This document shows, one piece after another, positions 26,495 through 34,992 of a stretch of 64,000 nucleotides of DNA. Made by a program: the position numbers and the translations under genes. Numbering within the stretch: the stretch's first letter is position 1; the number at the start of each line of letters is the position of its first letter. The notes beneath the pieces are model-generated. The model was given only the letters and a program-made list of their open reading frames with translations, was not told the DNA's origin and ran no database searches. Source of the DNA: Acidimicrobiaceae bacterium (GTDB lineage: Bacteria > Actinomycetota > Acidimicrobiia > Acidimicrobiales > RAAP-2). The stretch spans positions 1 to 64,000 of the forward strand of contig DAIEHI010000084.1 in the NCBI GenBank assembly GCA_027355725.1, in the 5' to 3' direction.

Positions 26495-28192
26495 GTGGTC
26501 ACAGATCTTCTCGACACCTCGGGGCCAATTGAACTCTCGCCGCGTGTGTGGTGGGTAGGCGCGCGCAGAGCCGACAACAAAGTCCTCTATCACTCGTACC
26601 TTCTCGAACAAGGCACTCAGTCAGTGCTCATCGACCCCGGATCGGCGCTCACCAGTGGCGACATGATCAAGAAGGTGAACGCGGTGGTCGGACTCGACAA
26701 CGTGCGTTGGTTGGTCTGCTCACACGCCGAACCAGACGTCATCGGCTCACTTCCTGCGTTGATCGAGAGTGGTCTACGTCGCGACGCCGAAGTCGTCACG
26801 CACGCACGAAACGAAGCGCTCATTGTCCATAACGGTCTACCTCTCGCGTTCTGGAGGATTGAGGATCACGACTGGCGACTCGAGCTCGAGGATTGCGCGC
26901 TGCACTTTGTCTTCACTCCCTATCTCCACTCAGCTGGCTCGTTCGTCAGCTTTGAAGAGGCCTCGGGCACACTCTTCTCCTCCGACATCCTGAGCGGCCT
27001 TGACGACGATGAGTCGCTCTTAGCCCACTCACTCGCCTACTTCGACAGTGTTCGAGCGTTTCACGAGCAGTACACGCCCAGTCGAGAGATCCTCGCGCAC
27101 GCGGTACAGAAGTTGCGGGAGTTGCCCGTACGGCGCGTAGCGCCTCGGCGTGGCCAGGTCGTTCCCGAACCGCTCGTCGCGCCGCTGTTCAGCATGCTTG
27201 AGAAGCTTGAGTGCGGCATCCACCTCCTCGCCCGTGACGATCCCGACCTGGCGTTTCTGCTCGCCGCCAATCAAACGCTGCACGACGTGGTTGACACCCT
27301 GGTCAAAGAGCAACACTTCTCTGGAATCGCGACGCACCTCGCGGGCCTGGCCAGCCACTCGTTGGGAGCTGAGTACCTCGAACTCTGGGCGGCGGCGGAC
27401 AAAGTGACACTTCGATTCGATCGCAGCGATGCATACAGCGGGCGCGCCGAGGAACCTCCACCAGATGTCGCACTGGTGCTCGCGGGCGCGGCCCCGGTCC
27501 AGGGACGCCGGCTCATTCTGCCCTTGAGTTCGCCCCACGCACGGCCGGGGAGTGTCGATTATGCCATTGTGTTGGGCTTCGACGAACCACGCGTACTCAA
27601 CGAATCAACCATGGCCGTGATTGATCAGATCATTGGCCTCGTCGAGGTTGGACTTGAACGAGAGGTCCTGTTGCGCACGGCCGATCTCGAGCGCGCGACC
27701 TGGCACACCCGAGCCATCCACGACAATTTGACGGGGCTCTACAACCGGGTATCGCTCGAGGATCTCATGCAACACCAACTGAAGCTCGACGACACGAACT
27801 CGCCTTCTGAACTTGCGGTACTCATGATCGATGTCGATCATTTCAAAGGCATCAACGACACACTCGGCCACCTTCGAGGGGACCAGGTCCTTCGAGCGGT
27901 GGCCAACTCGATCACTCAGAGTGTGCGCCCCGAGGACCTGGTCTTTCGATTCGGCGGTGAGGAGTTCCTCGTCGTGCTCGCTGGAGTGGACGTGATGGTA
28001 GCGACGCTCGCCGCCGACAGAATCCGTACCCACGTCAGCGAACTCGCCACCGCAGTACCGTCGGTCACCGTCAGTATCGGTGTTGCGCTGCGACATCCTC
28101 ACGAGGACTACGAGGCTCTGGTCGCGCGCGCCGATGACGCGCTCTATCGCGCCAAGTTGAAGGGGCGCAATCGCGTCGAGACAATGCTGTAG
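26495..28192 (+). CDS. ODP-like diiron sensor fused to a GGDEF diguanylate cyclase
   Basis: 565 residues in three parts. Residues 1-225 are a metallo-beta-lactamase-fold domain like flavodiiron/ODP proteins: LLEQGTQSVLIDPG, ligands H77-x-E79-x-D81, H145 and D164 at canonical spacing. The last usual His (PSHG motif) is Arg219 in APRRG. Residues 230-400 are an unassigned linker domain, possibly GAF-like. Residues 408-565 are GGDEF with NLTGLYNR, active site GGEEF (487-491) and an inhibitory RxxD site RPED exactly five residues before it. The GTG start has GGGAG 6 nt upstream. Predicted: makes c-di-GMP in response to oxygen, NO or iron state. No flavodoxin domain is present. Confidence 0.85.
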   Translation: MVTDLLDTSGPIELSPRVWWVGARRADNKVLYHSYLLEQGTQSVLIDPGSALTSGDMIKKVNAVVGLDNVRWLVCSHAEPDVIGSLPALIESGLRRDAEVVTHARNEALIVHNGLPLAFWRIEDHDWRLELEDCALHFVFTPYLHSAGSFVSFEEASGTLFSSDILSGLDDDESLLAHSLAYFDSVRAFHEQYTPSREILAHAVQKLRELPVRRVAPRRGQVVPEPLVAPLFSMLEKLECGIHLLARDDPDLAFLLAANQTLHDVVDTLVKEQHFSGIATHLAGLASHSLGAEYLELWAAADKVTLRFDRSDAYSGRAEEPPPDVALVLAGAAPVQGRRLILPLSSPHARPGSVDYAIVLGFDEPRVLNESTMAVIDQIIGLVEVGLEREVLLRTADLERATWHTRAIHDNLTGLYNRVSLEDLMQHQLKLDDTNSPSELAVLMIDVDHFKGINDTLGHLRGDQVLRAVANSITQSVRPEDLVFRFGGEEFLVVLAGVDVMVATLAADRIRTHVSELATAVPSVTVSIGVALRHPHEDYEALVARADDALYRAKLKGRNRVETML

Positions 28193-28214
28193 AGATCCTT
28201 CGAGATCAACAGCG

Positions 28215-29330
28215 TCACCCGAGAAGAACGAGCGCCGCGAGCGCCGCCGCCAACGACAACGGCACGGTCCACAGTCCGAGCGAACTCGCGCGAGCGATCG
28301 ACGGTTGCGCCCCCGCGACGCGGGCCGCTCGAAGCCAGAGTAACCACGCGAGCGATCCACTGACGAAGAGATTCGGACCGAGATTGAGTCCAACGAGTAG
28401 CGCGTAGGGGTGAGGCGGGGCGTGAGCAGACAGCAGCGATGCGGCAGGCAAGTTGTTGAAGACCACTGACGCGAGTGCCGCCACTGCCCCAGTTGCCCAG
28501 ACGTTCAGATGGGCCATCGCCGTCGAGGGGTACGACCAGGCGCGCCCGAGCGTGCCCAATGCGACAGCGATGCCAAAGAGGCCGATCAGTACGGGCACGC
28601 CCAGCACCTCGAACACGTGACCTATGTTGTCTCGTTTATTCACGAGTCGCGTCGCAATCGCCGCCACTCCAACACCTAGGACCTCGAGGGCCGGTGATGC
28701 CAGTGCGACCACGAACAACGCACAGGTGCCTATCGCCACGAGCCCGAGGCCCCAGGTCACAGGCGACGAGGCGGGGGCCGGGGACGAGCGCACGCGTAGT
28801 TCTCGGTGTTCGTGAATCGCGAGTACGCCCGCGGTCACGATCAACGCAACGAATCCCGGCGCCCACATGTGCGAAATGAAAGCAGCGCCGGTCAGACGTG
28901 CGTGACCGAGCACAATCAAATTGGTGAGATTCGAACCTGGCAGGAACAATGAGCCGGCATTGGAGAGCAAAAGGCATCCGTACAGAAGTGGCGCCTCTCC
29001 CCCATCTCGACTTCGAGCCGCGTAGACGAGCACCGGCGTGAGAAAAGCCACCGAGGTATCCAGGTTGAGCACCGCCGTCACGGACCCGATAAGGATCGTG
29101 GCACCAACGAAGAGAACGACACCGCTCGACGACGCTTTCGCGAGTCGCTCACCAGCGGCTTTGAAGAGTCCGTCATCATCAGCAACGAGTCCCACCAGCA
29201 AGAGACCCGTGACAAGCACGAAGGGCGACCAGTCCTGAACCGCAGCGGACCATGCGTCGTGACCATTGACGAAAAACGCCACCGCACACGCAATAACGCC
29301 GCCGATCCCGAGCGTGCTCGAGAGAGACAT
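28215..29330 (-). CDS. ArsB/SLC13-type ion transporter
   Basis: About 371 residues with 10-11 membrane spans. It shows the two-fold inverted repeat of the ion-transporter superfamily: NLDTSVAFLTPVLVYAAR and GSNLTNLIVLGHAR in the first half, FNNLPAASLLSA and NLGPNLFVSGSLAWLLWLR in the second. These resemble ArsB arsenite/antimonite permeases. No arsR, arsC or arsA is adjacent, so the arsenite assignment is only a family resemblance. GTG 29342 with GAGG at 5 nt is an alternative start. It is convergent with the ODP-GGDEF gene. Confidence 0.8.
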   Translation of the reverse strand: MSLSSTLGIGGVIACAVAFFVNGHDAWSAAVQDWSPFVLVTGLLLVGLVADDDGLFKAAGERLAKASSSGVVLFVGATILIGSVTAVLNLDTSVAFLTPVLVYAARSRDGGEAPLLYGCLLLSNAGSLFLPGSNLTNLIVLGHARLTGAAFISHMWAPGFVALIVTAGVLAIHEHRELRVRSSPAPASSPVTWGLGLVAIGTCALFVVALASPALEVLGVGVAAIATRLVNKRDNIGHVFEVLGVPVLIGLFGIAVALGTLGRAWSYPSTAMAHLNVWATGAVAALASVVFNNLPAASLLSAHAPPHPYALLVGLNLGPNLFVSGSLAWLLWLRAARVAGAQPSIARASSLGLWTVPLSLAAALAALVLLG

Positions 29331-29539
29331 TCTCTGACGCACTAGGACCTCGTCTCCATGTCGCATTCGTCCACGAACGACATCGCCCCGACATCGCTTC
29401 GCATAACTCGCGCGGGTGATTCGTGGCCGCTCAGCGTGCTGATTTTGGCGGTAACCACCGAACGTTCGTACCACACTCGACGTAGTCCTCGTCGAAGCGC
29501 TAGCGGGGCGGGGCCGATTGAGGCGATACTGGCTGGACA

Positions 29540-30601
29540 ATGAATGTTGCGAGATTACCAGCGAACGAGCCTCACGATGCGAACGTCCTTGGCGTGATGC
29601 GCTCACTCGGCTACACACCCGATGACAAGTTCGTGCTCGACGTGCACACTGATATTGGTCGCGTGAGCATCGTGCACGGAGCGCGGTGTGAGGTCATCTG
29701 GGTCAATCACAGCGGCATCGAACAGACTACCGATTGTCATGTTTCGCCCAGTGCGGCGACGCGTCCAGTGGCCGGGGACTGGGTGACACTCGAGAACGAG
29801 ACGATCGTCAGCGTCATGGCGCGACGCAGTGCACTGCGTCGTCCTGACCCCAACGGACGCGACGTCCAAGTACTCGCGGCGAACCTCGATCTCGTCCTCC
29901 TCGTCGTGCCAATCAACAAAGGACTGAACGTTCGAATGCTCGAACGCTTCGCCATCATGGCGTGGGAGAGCGGTGCACAACCGTTCGTCGTGCTCAGCAA
30001 AGCCGATAAGGCCCGTGACGTCGCCACACTGATGGAAGAGGCGAGAATGGCCGTACCGGGCGTCGAGATACTCACCACGAGTTCTGAGAGTGGTGAGGGA
30101 ATCGCGCACCTTCGAGCACTCCTGCACGATGGCGTTACGGCGGTGATGCTCGGTGCATCGGGCGCGGGCAAGACCTCGCTGCTCAACGCTCTTGAGGGCT
30201 CGGCCGAGCTCACAAAGACCGTGACACGACACGGCGAAGGTAGACACGCCACCACTACCCGCAAGCTCTATCGGCTCAAGGCAGGTGGTGTCCTGCTCGA
30301 CATTCCCGGTATCCGGCTGCTCGACCTCATGGTCGGCCAAGAGGGGCTGAGTGAGACATTCTCCGATATAACAGCGTTGGCGATCGACTGTCGATTCCGC
30401 GACTGCGCCCATCACGGTGATCCCGGGTGCGCAGTCGAAGCGGCGGTCGCCTCAGGCACCTTGCCAAGTCGGCGGCTCGACAACTGGCGCATCGTGAAAC
30501 GTGAACTCACTCACCAAGAGCACCGACGCGCCCCCGAGGAAATGACGCGCGGCCGTCGAACGAAGCCAAGACCGCGCGACGAGCGCGACCAAGACGACTG
30601 A
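29540..30601 (+). CDS. rsgA: Ribosome small subunit-dependent GTPase RsgA
   Basis: A 353-residue circularly permuted GTPase that helps mature the 30S subunit. An N-terminal OB domain (~1-100) is followed by G4 LSKADKAR, G5-type TTSSESGEGI, then G1 GASGAGKTSLLNAL, G2/G3 RHATTTRKLY and DIPGIR. The Zn finger is C-x5-C-x-H-x5-C (CRFRDCAHHGDPGC). A basic, Arg-rich C-terminal tail binds rRNA. It is divergent from the ArsB-like gene. Confidence 0.95.
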   Translation: MNVARLPANEPHDANVLGVMRSLGYTPDDKFVLDVHTDIGRVSIVHGARCEVIWVNHSGIEQTTDCHVSPSAATRPVAGDWVTLENETIVSVMARRSALRRPDPNGRDVQVLAANLDLVLLVVPINKGLNVRMLERFAIMAWESGAQPFVVLSKADKARDVATLMEEARMAVPGVEILTTSSESGEGIAHLRALLHDGVTAVMLGASGAGKTSLLNALEGSAELTKTVTRHGEGRHATTTRKLYRLKAGGVLLDIPGIRLLDLMVGQEGLSETFSDITALAIDCRFRDCAHHGDPGCAVEAAVASGTLPSRRLDNWRIVKRELTHQEHRRAPEEMTRGRRTKPRPRDERDQDD

Positions 30602-30661
30602 AGTCGACCACACGCTCGTCGACGCGATACGTTGAACCACGAGACGGTACTGTCGCAAGTG

Positions 30662-31366
30662 ATGGAGCAAGAACGAACCCTGAATCCAGTCACTGCCCTA
30701 CGTTGGTCAGCCGAACTCTTCGGCGAAGGTAACCCCGTCCAGTTCTTTCTCGCTGCAGATCGCTTCGACTCGGCTGAGCGAACGACCGACTCCCTCTCAA
30801 TCACGCTCCTCGATGATGGGGTGTTCGGACTCGGTCTCGGAGCCAATCCACCCCGACGACCCGATTGGACTCGTTGCATGATCGACGACGCACGCGCCAT
30901 CACTCACGTCAATGGACTTCACGCGCGCGATCATTGGGATTTCTATTCAATCGACGCGTCACACACTCTCACTGACGGCGACGTCATCGTGCTCGACGAT
31001 GATGACCTCATCACCGAGATCCTCCAACTCCACGCGAATGACTCCTCGGTGTGGCCAGGGCGAGACGACATCGTCTCCTGGTACGGACTGCGTGACGCCG
31101 ATGACGACCTCGTGTCGCTCGGCGCACTCGTTCGCTGGGAGTCGGGATATCACGTACTCGCTTCGGTCGTGACCGTGAGCGAACATCGAGGTCAAGGCTT
31201 CGCCCAGGAGTTGATCCAGGGCATGATTGCCCGCGCCCGCGAGCGCGACATCACGTGGTTGGGCCTCGGGGTGAGCCACACGAACGCCGCGGCCCAAAGG
31301 GTCTACACCAAAGCAGGCTTCAATCTTCGTGCGCAGTTCACGACTTACGAAGTCCCAGGGGACTGA
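30662..31366 (+). CDS. GNAT family acetyltransferase
   Basis: A 234-residue protein. The N-terminal ~140 residues are not recognised. The C-terminal GNAT core shows ASVVTVSEHRGQGFAQELI (acetyl-CoA binding) and VSHTNAAAQRVYTKAGF. ATG 30662 is the first good start; a TTG at 30632 also fits the frame. It follows rsgA by 60 bp in the same direction and may share its transcript. The substrate is unknown. Confidence 0.8.
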   Translation: MEQERTLNPVTALRWSAELFGEGNPVQFFLAADRFDSAERTTDSLSITLLDDGVFGLGLGANPPRRPDWTRCMIDDARAITHVNGLHARDHWDFYSIDASHTLTDGDVIVLDDDDLITEILQLHANDSSVWPGRDDIVSWYGLRDADDDLVSLGALVRWESGYHVLASVVTVSEHRGQGFAQELIQGMIARARERDITWLGLGVSHTNAAAQRVYTKAGFNLRAQFTTYEVPGD

Positions 31367-31402
31367 CGACGCTGGCCACTCGACGAGCGACGCAACGCAC
31401 GA

Positions 31403-33001
31403 CTAGCGGCGCTCGATGAGGTCCATGTAGTCGTCACGCCAGAGATCGAAGTACTCCTCGGGCAGCAGTACTGCGTGTGTGGGTTCGAGTGCCTCGACGA
31501 ATTCACGCTCGTGACTCACCGCGACGATGGTTCCCGTCCACTGGTGCATCATCACGCCGAGCGCTTCGACGCTCGCCGGGTCCAAGTTGTTCGTCGGCTC
31601 GTCGAGCAGAAGCAGATTGGCATCCGACGCCGCCAGGATCGCGAGGGCCAATTTCGCTCGTTCGCCACCCGAGAGTGTTCCAGGCATTTGGTGAGCCGCC
31701 GAGCCTTTCAGTCCGAAAGCGCCCAGAAGCGCGCGGCGCTGCACTTCGGTCTGAACCGTCGCATTCTCAAGATGGTCGAGCACGCTTCGAGAGAAGTCGA
31801 GTTGTTCGTGCTCCTGGGCGAAGTAACCGACTTTCACGTTGGCGCCGAATTTGACAGTCCCCTCCTGGGCACCCTGAGTGCCCGCCAGACATCGCAGCAG
31901 CGAGGACTTACCCGCCCCGTTTTTGCCCACGATGAGGATTCGATCGCCGCGACGGGTGATGAAATTCACATCCGACAAGACGTCGATGCTGCCGTAACGT
32001 ACGGCCACGTGCTCAACCGACATTGGCACATCACCGCTTCGTGGTGGTGCGGGCAATTTGAAGGTGACCTTTCGTTCCTTCTTGGTCACCTCGACGCGAT
32101 TCTCTTCGAGCTTCTCCACCTTGCGGTCGAGCACCTTGGCCAAACGGGCACGTGTTGCGGTCTGGCCGCGCATTGAGTCGGCCAGACTCTTCATCCGATC
32201 AATCTGTTCGCCTTGGTGGGCGGCCATCTTCTCTTCGCTCAAGCGGCGCGCTTCTTCTTGTTCGAGGAACTTGGTGTAGTTCCCCTTGTACTCGCGAAGT
32301 TGTCCGTCGCGCAGCGCCAGTACCCGGTCAATGGACTTGTCGAGAAGGGGCAAGTCGTGACTGATGACGAGCACGGTGCCGCGAAAGCGCTCGAGCTCGT
32401 CGAAGAGCCATCGCTTAGCCGCCTTGTCGAGGTGGTTGGTGGGTTCGTCGAGCACCATTGTCTCGGGCTGCTCATAGAGGACACGCATGAGGTCCACACG
32501 ACGCCGTTGACCTCCAGAGAGCGAATCCAGATCCTCGAGTAGCAGTTCCTCTTGGAGGCCCAGACCAGCTGCCAGGCGGGCGACTTCGGACTCTGCCTCG
32601 TAGCCCCCGCGCTCACGAAAGGCCTCTTCGAGCGCAGTGAAGCGCTCAATCGTCTCCTCGGTGGGATTGGCTGCGAGTTCGTGGCGTGCGTGCTGCATGT
32701 CGGCGTCGAGTTGGTCGAGTCCGCGCGCCGAGAGCACGTGCGAGAGTCCAATCGGCTCGACACCCATTCCCCCGGCGACCGGCTCCTGGGGCAGGTGGCT
32801 CACCTTGCCCTGGTGTTGCACGACGCCGGTGATACGCAGGTGCTCTGGCGTGTAGCCAAGCAGCACCGAGAGCAACGTTGACTTGCCGGCGCCGTTCCGG
32901 CCGACCAGACCCACCTTCTCGCCGTTACCCACTGTGAACGACACAGGCTCAAGGATGCGTCGTGCACCGATCTCTATTCCCAAATCCCGGACTATAAGCA
33001 T
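31403..33001 (-). CDS. ABC-F family ATPase (ribosome-associated)
   Basis: A 532-residue soluble protein with two ABC cassettes and no membrane domain. Walker A motifs are GLVGRNGAGKSTLLS and LIVGKNGAGKSSLLR; signatures are LSGGQRRRVDLMRVL and LSGGERAKLALAIL; Walker B ends VLDEPTNHLD and LLDEPTNNLD. The inter-domain linker (about 245-320) is charged and helical, as in translation-factor ABC-Fs that bind the ribosomal E site. Its ATG follows directly after the stop of the CoA-transferase gene, so they form an operon. Subfamily (Uup/EttA versus resistance type) not decided. Confidence 0.93.
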   Translation of the reverse strand: MLIVRDLGIEIGARRILEPVSFTVGNGEKVGLVGRNGAGKSTLLSVLLGYTPEHLRITGVVQHQGKVSHLPQEPVAGGMGVEPIGLSHVLSARGLDQLDADMQHARHELAANPTEETIERFTALEEAFRERGGYEAESEVARLAAGLGLQEELLLEDLDSLSGGQRRRVDLMRVLYEQPETMVLDEPTNHLDKAAKRWLFDELERFRGTVLVISHDLPLLDKSIDRVLALRDGQLREYKGNYTKFLEQEEARRLSEEKMAAHQGEQIDRMKSLADSMRGQTATRARLAKVLDRKVEKLEENRVEVTKKERKVTFKLPAPPRSGDVPMSVEHVAVRYGSIDVLSDVNFITRRGDRILIVGKNGAGKSSLLRCLAGTQGAQEGTVKFGANVKVGYFAQEHEQLDFSRSVLDHLENATVQTEVQRRALLGAFGLKGSAAHQMPGTLSGGERAKLALAILAASDANLLLLDEPTNNLDPASVEALGVMMHQWTGTIVAVSHEREFVEALEPTHAVLLPEEYFDLWRDDYMDLIERR

Positions 33002-34300
33002 TTAGCGCCCCAGTAACTCGGCGGCGACGGAGAGCTCGTCTCGATAATCGGGGTGAGCAACGGCGACCAGCGCCCGCGCCCGCTCTTTAACAGTGAGGCC
33101 TCGCAGGTCCGCCGAGCCGTATTCGGTCACGATGACGCCCGTCAAATGGCGTGGCGTAGTCACAACAGAGCGCGGGGTCATATCTCCAATGATACGGCTC
33201 TTTCGCTCGCCATTGACCAGCGCCGTCGACTGCAGACAGATCAGTGACGTGTGCTCGAGCGACAGACTGGTTCCCTCGACGAAATCCATATGTCCACCGA
33301 CGCCCGTGTACTGTCGCGCGCCCATGGTGTCGGCCACGATCTGACCCTGGAGATCGACCTCGAGCGCTGAGTTGATCGACACCATTCGCGGATTCTTCGC
33401 GATCACCGACGGGTCGTTGACGTACTGGACCGGAGCGAAGCCGACTGTCGGATTCTCGTGGAGGAACTCGTACATCTCCGTCGAGCCGAGTGCGAAGGTA
33501 ATCACCGACATCCCTCGATGGACTGTCTTCATCGAGTTGGTGACTTTGCCCGACGCGCACAGTGCGAAGAGCCCGTCGGTGAACATCTCAGAATGCACGC
33601 CGTAGTCCCCGCCATCACGCTGCACCAGAGCGGTGGCGACCAGGTTCGGCACCGCCCCTATCCCGGTCTGCAGGGTGGTGCCGTCGCGCACGAAACTTGC
33701 AGCGACGTCGGCGATGGCGAAGTCCTCGGGTGTTCCGACCTCACCCCCGAGTACCGTCGGGTGCTCGTCGGTGTAGACAACGACATCGATGTCGTCGAGC
33801 GAGATGTCATTGACAAAGCCGTCGAGGGCGAATGTGCGAGGAAAGTGCGGGGAGCACTCGACGATGAGCAGACGATCCGGATCACGCCCCGCCGCGAGGA
33901 ACTCATTGAAGTGCGCACCGTTGTAGAGCGAGAGGCTGACTCGACCTCGCGAGTCGGGCATGGAGCCCTGCATCATCATGATGCGCGGGTTCAGGTGCTG
34001 GATGAGTAGTCCGTAATGACGAAAGAACGAGGGGACGTACTGGATATCGGCACCCTTGGACTGGTAGTGGCGCTCGCCCCCTCCATAGAAACTCGAGCGG
34101 TAATGCACGTTGGGGTGCATGAAGACGTCAAAGACGCCCAGGATCAGCCCTCCGCTGAACGTGAGATCACGCCAATCATCACGGCGCGACAGCGCTTTTA
34201 GCAGCCCGACCGGTGTCGCCGTGACCAGGCCGAGCCCGATCGAGTCAACGGGTTCCACCAGGCTCACGGCCTCATCAACGGACAGCTCTCGAGCGGTCAT
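33002..34300 (-). CDS. Acetyl-CoA hydrolase / 4-hydroxybutyrate CoA-transferase family
   Basis: A 432-residue class I CoA-transferase. The catalytic Glu is in YGVHSEMFTDGLF, followed by GARQYTGVGGHMDFVEG and the C-terminal ITEYGSADLRGLTVKERARAL signature. It exchanges CoA between acetyl-CoA/succinyl-CoA and a short-chain acid. The ATG at 34300 (MTARELS) begins the N-terminal domain; a much longer upstream frame overlaps the divergent FrnE-like gene and is rejected. It is transcribed ahead of the ABC-F gene. Confidence 0.9.
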   Translation of the reverse strand: MTARELSVDEAVSLVEPVDSIGLGLVTATPVGLLKALSRRDDWRDLTFSGGLILGVFDVFMHPNVHYRSSFYGGGERHYQSKGADIQYVPSFFRHYGLLIQHLNPRIMMMQGSMPDSRGRVSLSLYNGAHFNEFLAAGRDPDRLLIVECSPHFPRTFALDGFVNDISLDDIDVVVYTDEHPTVLGGEVGTPEDFAIADVAASFVRDGTTLQTGIGAVPNLVATALVQRDGGDYGVHSEMFTDGLFALCASGKVTNSMKTVHRGMSVITFALGSTEMYEFLHENPTVGFAPVQYVNDPSVIAKNPRMVSINSALEVDLQGQIVADTMGARQYTGVGGHMDFVEGTSLSLEHTSLICLQSTALVNGERKSRIIGDMTPRSVVTTPRHLTGVIVTEYGSADLRGLTVKERARALVAVAHPDYRDELSVAAELLGR

Positions 34301-34344
34301 CGAGTCATTCTGCCTGAACCGGCGAGGTGTGACACGCTTATTGA

Positions 34345-34992
34345 ATGCCCGATTCCTTTTTTGTTGATATTTGGAGTGATGTGGTCTGCCCTTTTTGTTA
34401 TCTGGGCACCCGTCAACTCGAACTGGCACTCTCGAACTTCGAGCACCGCTCACAGGTCGTGACGCGCCTGCACGCGTTTGAACTCGATCCGCACGCACCA
34501 ATCCACTCTGAGCTGTCACTACCAGAACTGCTCGCCAAGAAGTACGGCATGTCGGTGGAGCGAGCTCGCGCGGCGAATGATCATCTCGAAAGCGAAGCGC
34601 GAGCGCTAGGCATGACCTGGTCGCTTGGTACCGCCACACCGACCAACACCTTTGACGCCCACCGACTCGTGGCGCTCGCCGCGACCCAAGGACTCGCGGA
34701 GTCGATGGTGCAGCGACTCTTTCTCGCCTACTTCAGTCAGAGCAGGCTATTGGGTGACCGAAGCGTGCTCGATGAGCTCGCCGACGAAGTTGGCGTCGTT
34801 GGTGTCTCGCAACTATGGAGCGGAGATGAGTTTTCACGTGAGGTTCGAGACGACGAACTGCGAGCGCAAGAACTCGGGATATCAGGAGTGCCGTCGATGC
34901 TGATCGACAACCGGTTCATGGTCGTTGGCGCACAGGGTGAACAGAAGATCCTCGAGGCCCTCGAGCGCGCGTGGGCGCGCCGCGGCGACTAG
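34345..34992 (+). CDS. DsbA family oxidoreductase, FrnE-like
   Basis: A 215-residue thioredoxin-fold protein with helical insertion. The active site is WSDVVCPFCYLG (CPFC) at the N-terminus, with the cis-Pro loop in GISGVPSMLIDNRFMVVGAQ near the end. No signal peptide, so it is cytoplasmic, as FrnE/DsbA-like isomerases are. FrnE proteins are linked to oxidative stress or polyketide modification. Its last 4 bp overlap the end of gyrA. Confidence 0.9.
   Translation: MPDSFFVDIWSDVVCPFCYLGTRQLELALSNFEHRSQVVTRLHAFELDPHAPIHSELSLPELLAKKYGMSVERARAANDHLESEARALGMTWSLGTATPTNTFDAHRLVALAATQGLAESMVQRLFLAYFSQSRLLGDRSVLDELADEVGVVGVSQLWSGDEFSREVRDDELRAQELGISGVPSMLIDNRFMVVGAQGEQKILEALERAWARRGD

Noticed and set aside
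28921-28950. GATTCGAACC, a tRNA T-arm-like sequence
   Set aside because: It is in frame within the ArsB-like transporter (GSNLTN motif) and has no acceptor or anticodon stem around it.
34301-34639. Longer N-terminus for the CoA-transferase
   Set aside because: The extra frame lies antisense to the DsbA-like gene and has no CoA-transferase sequence.
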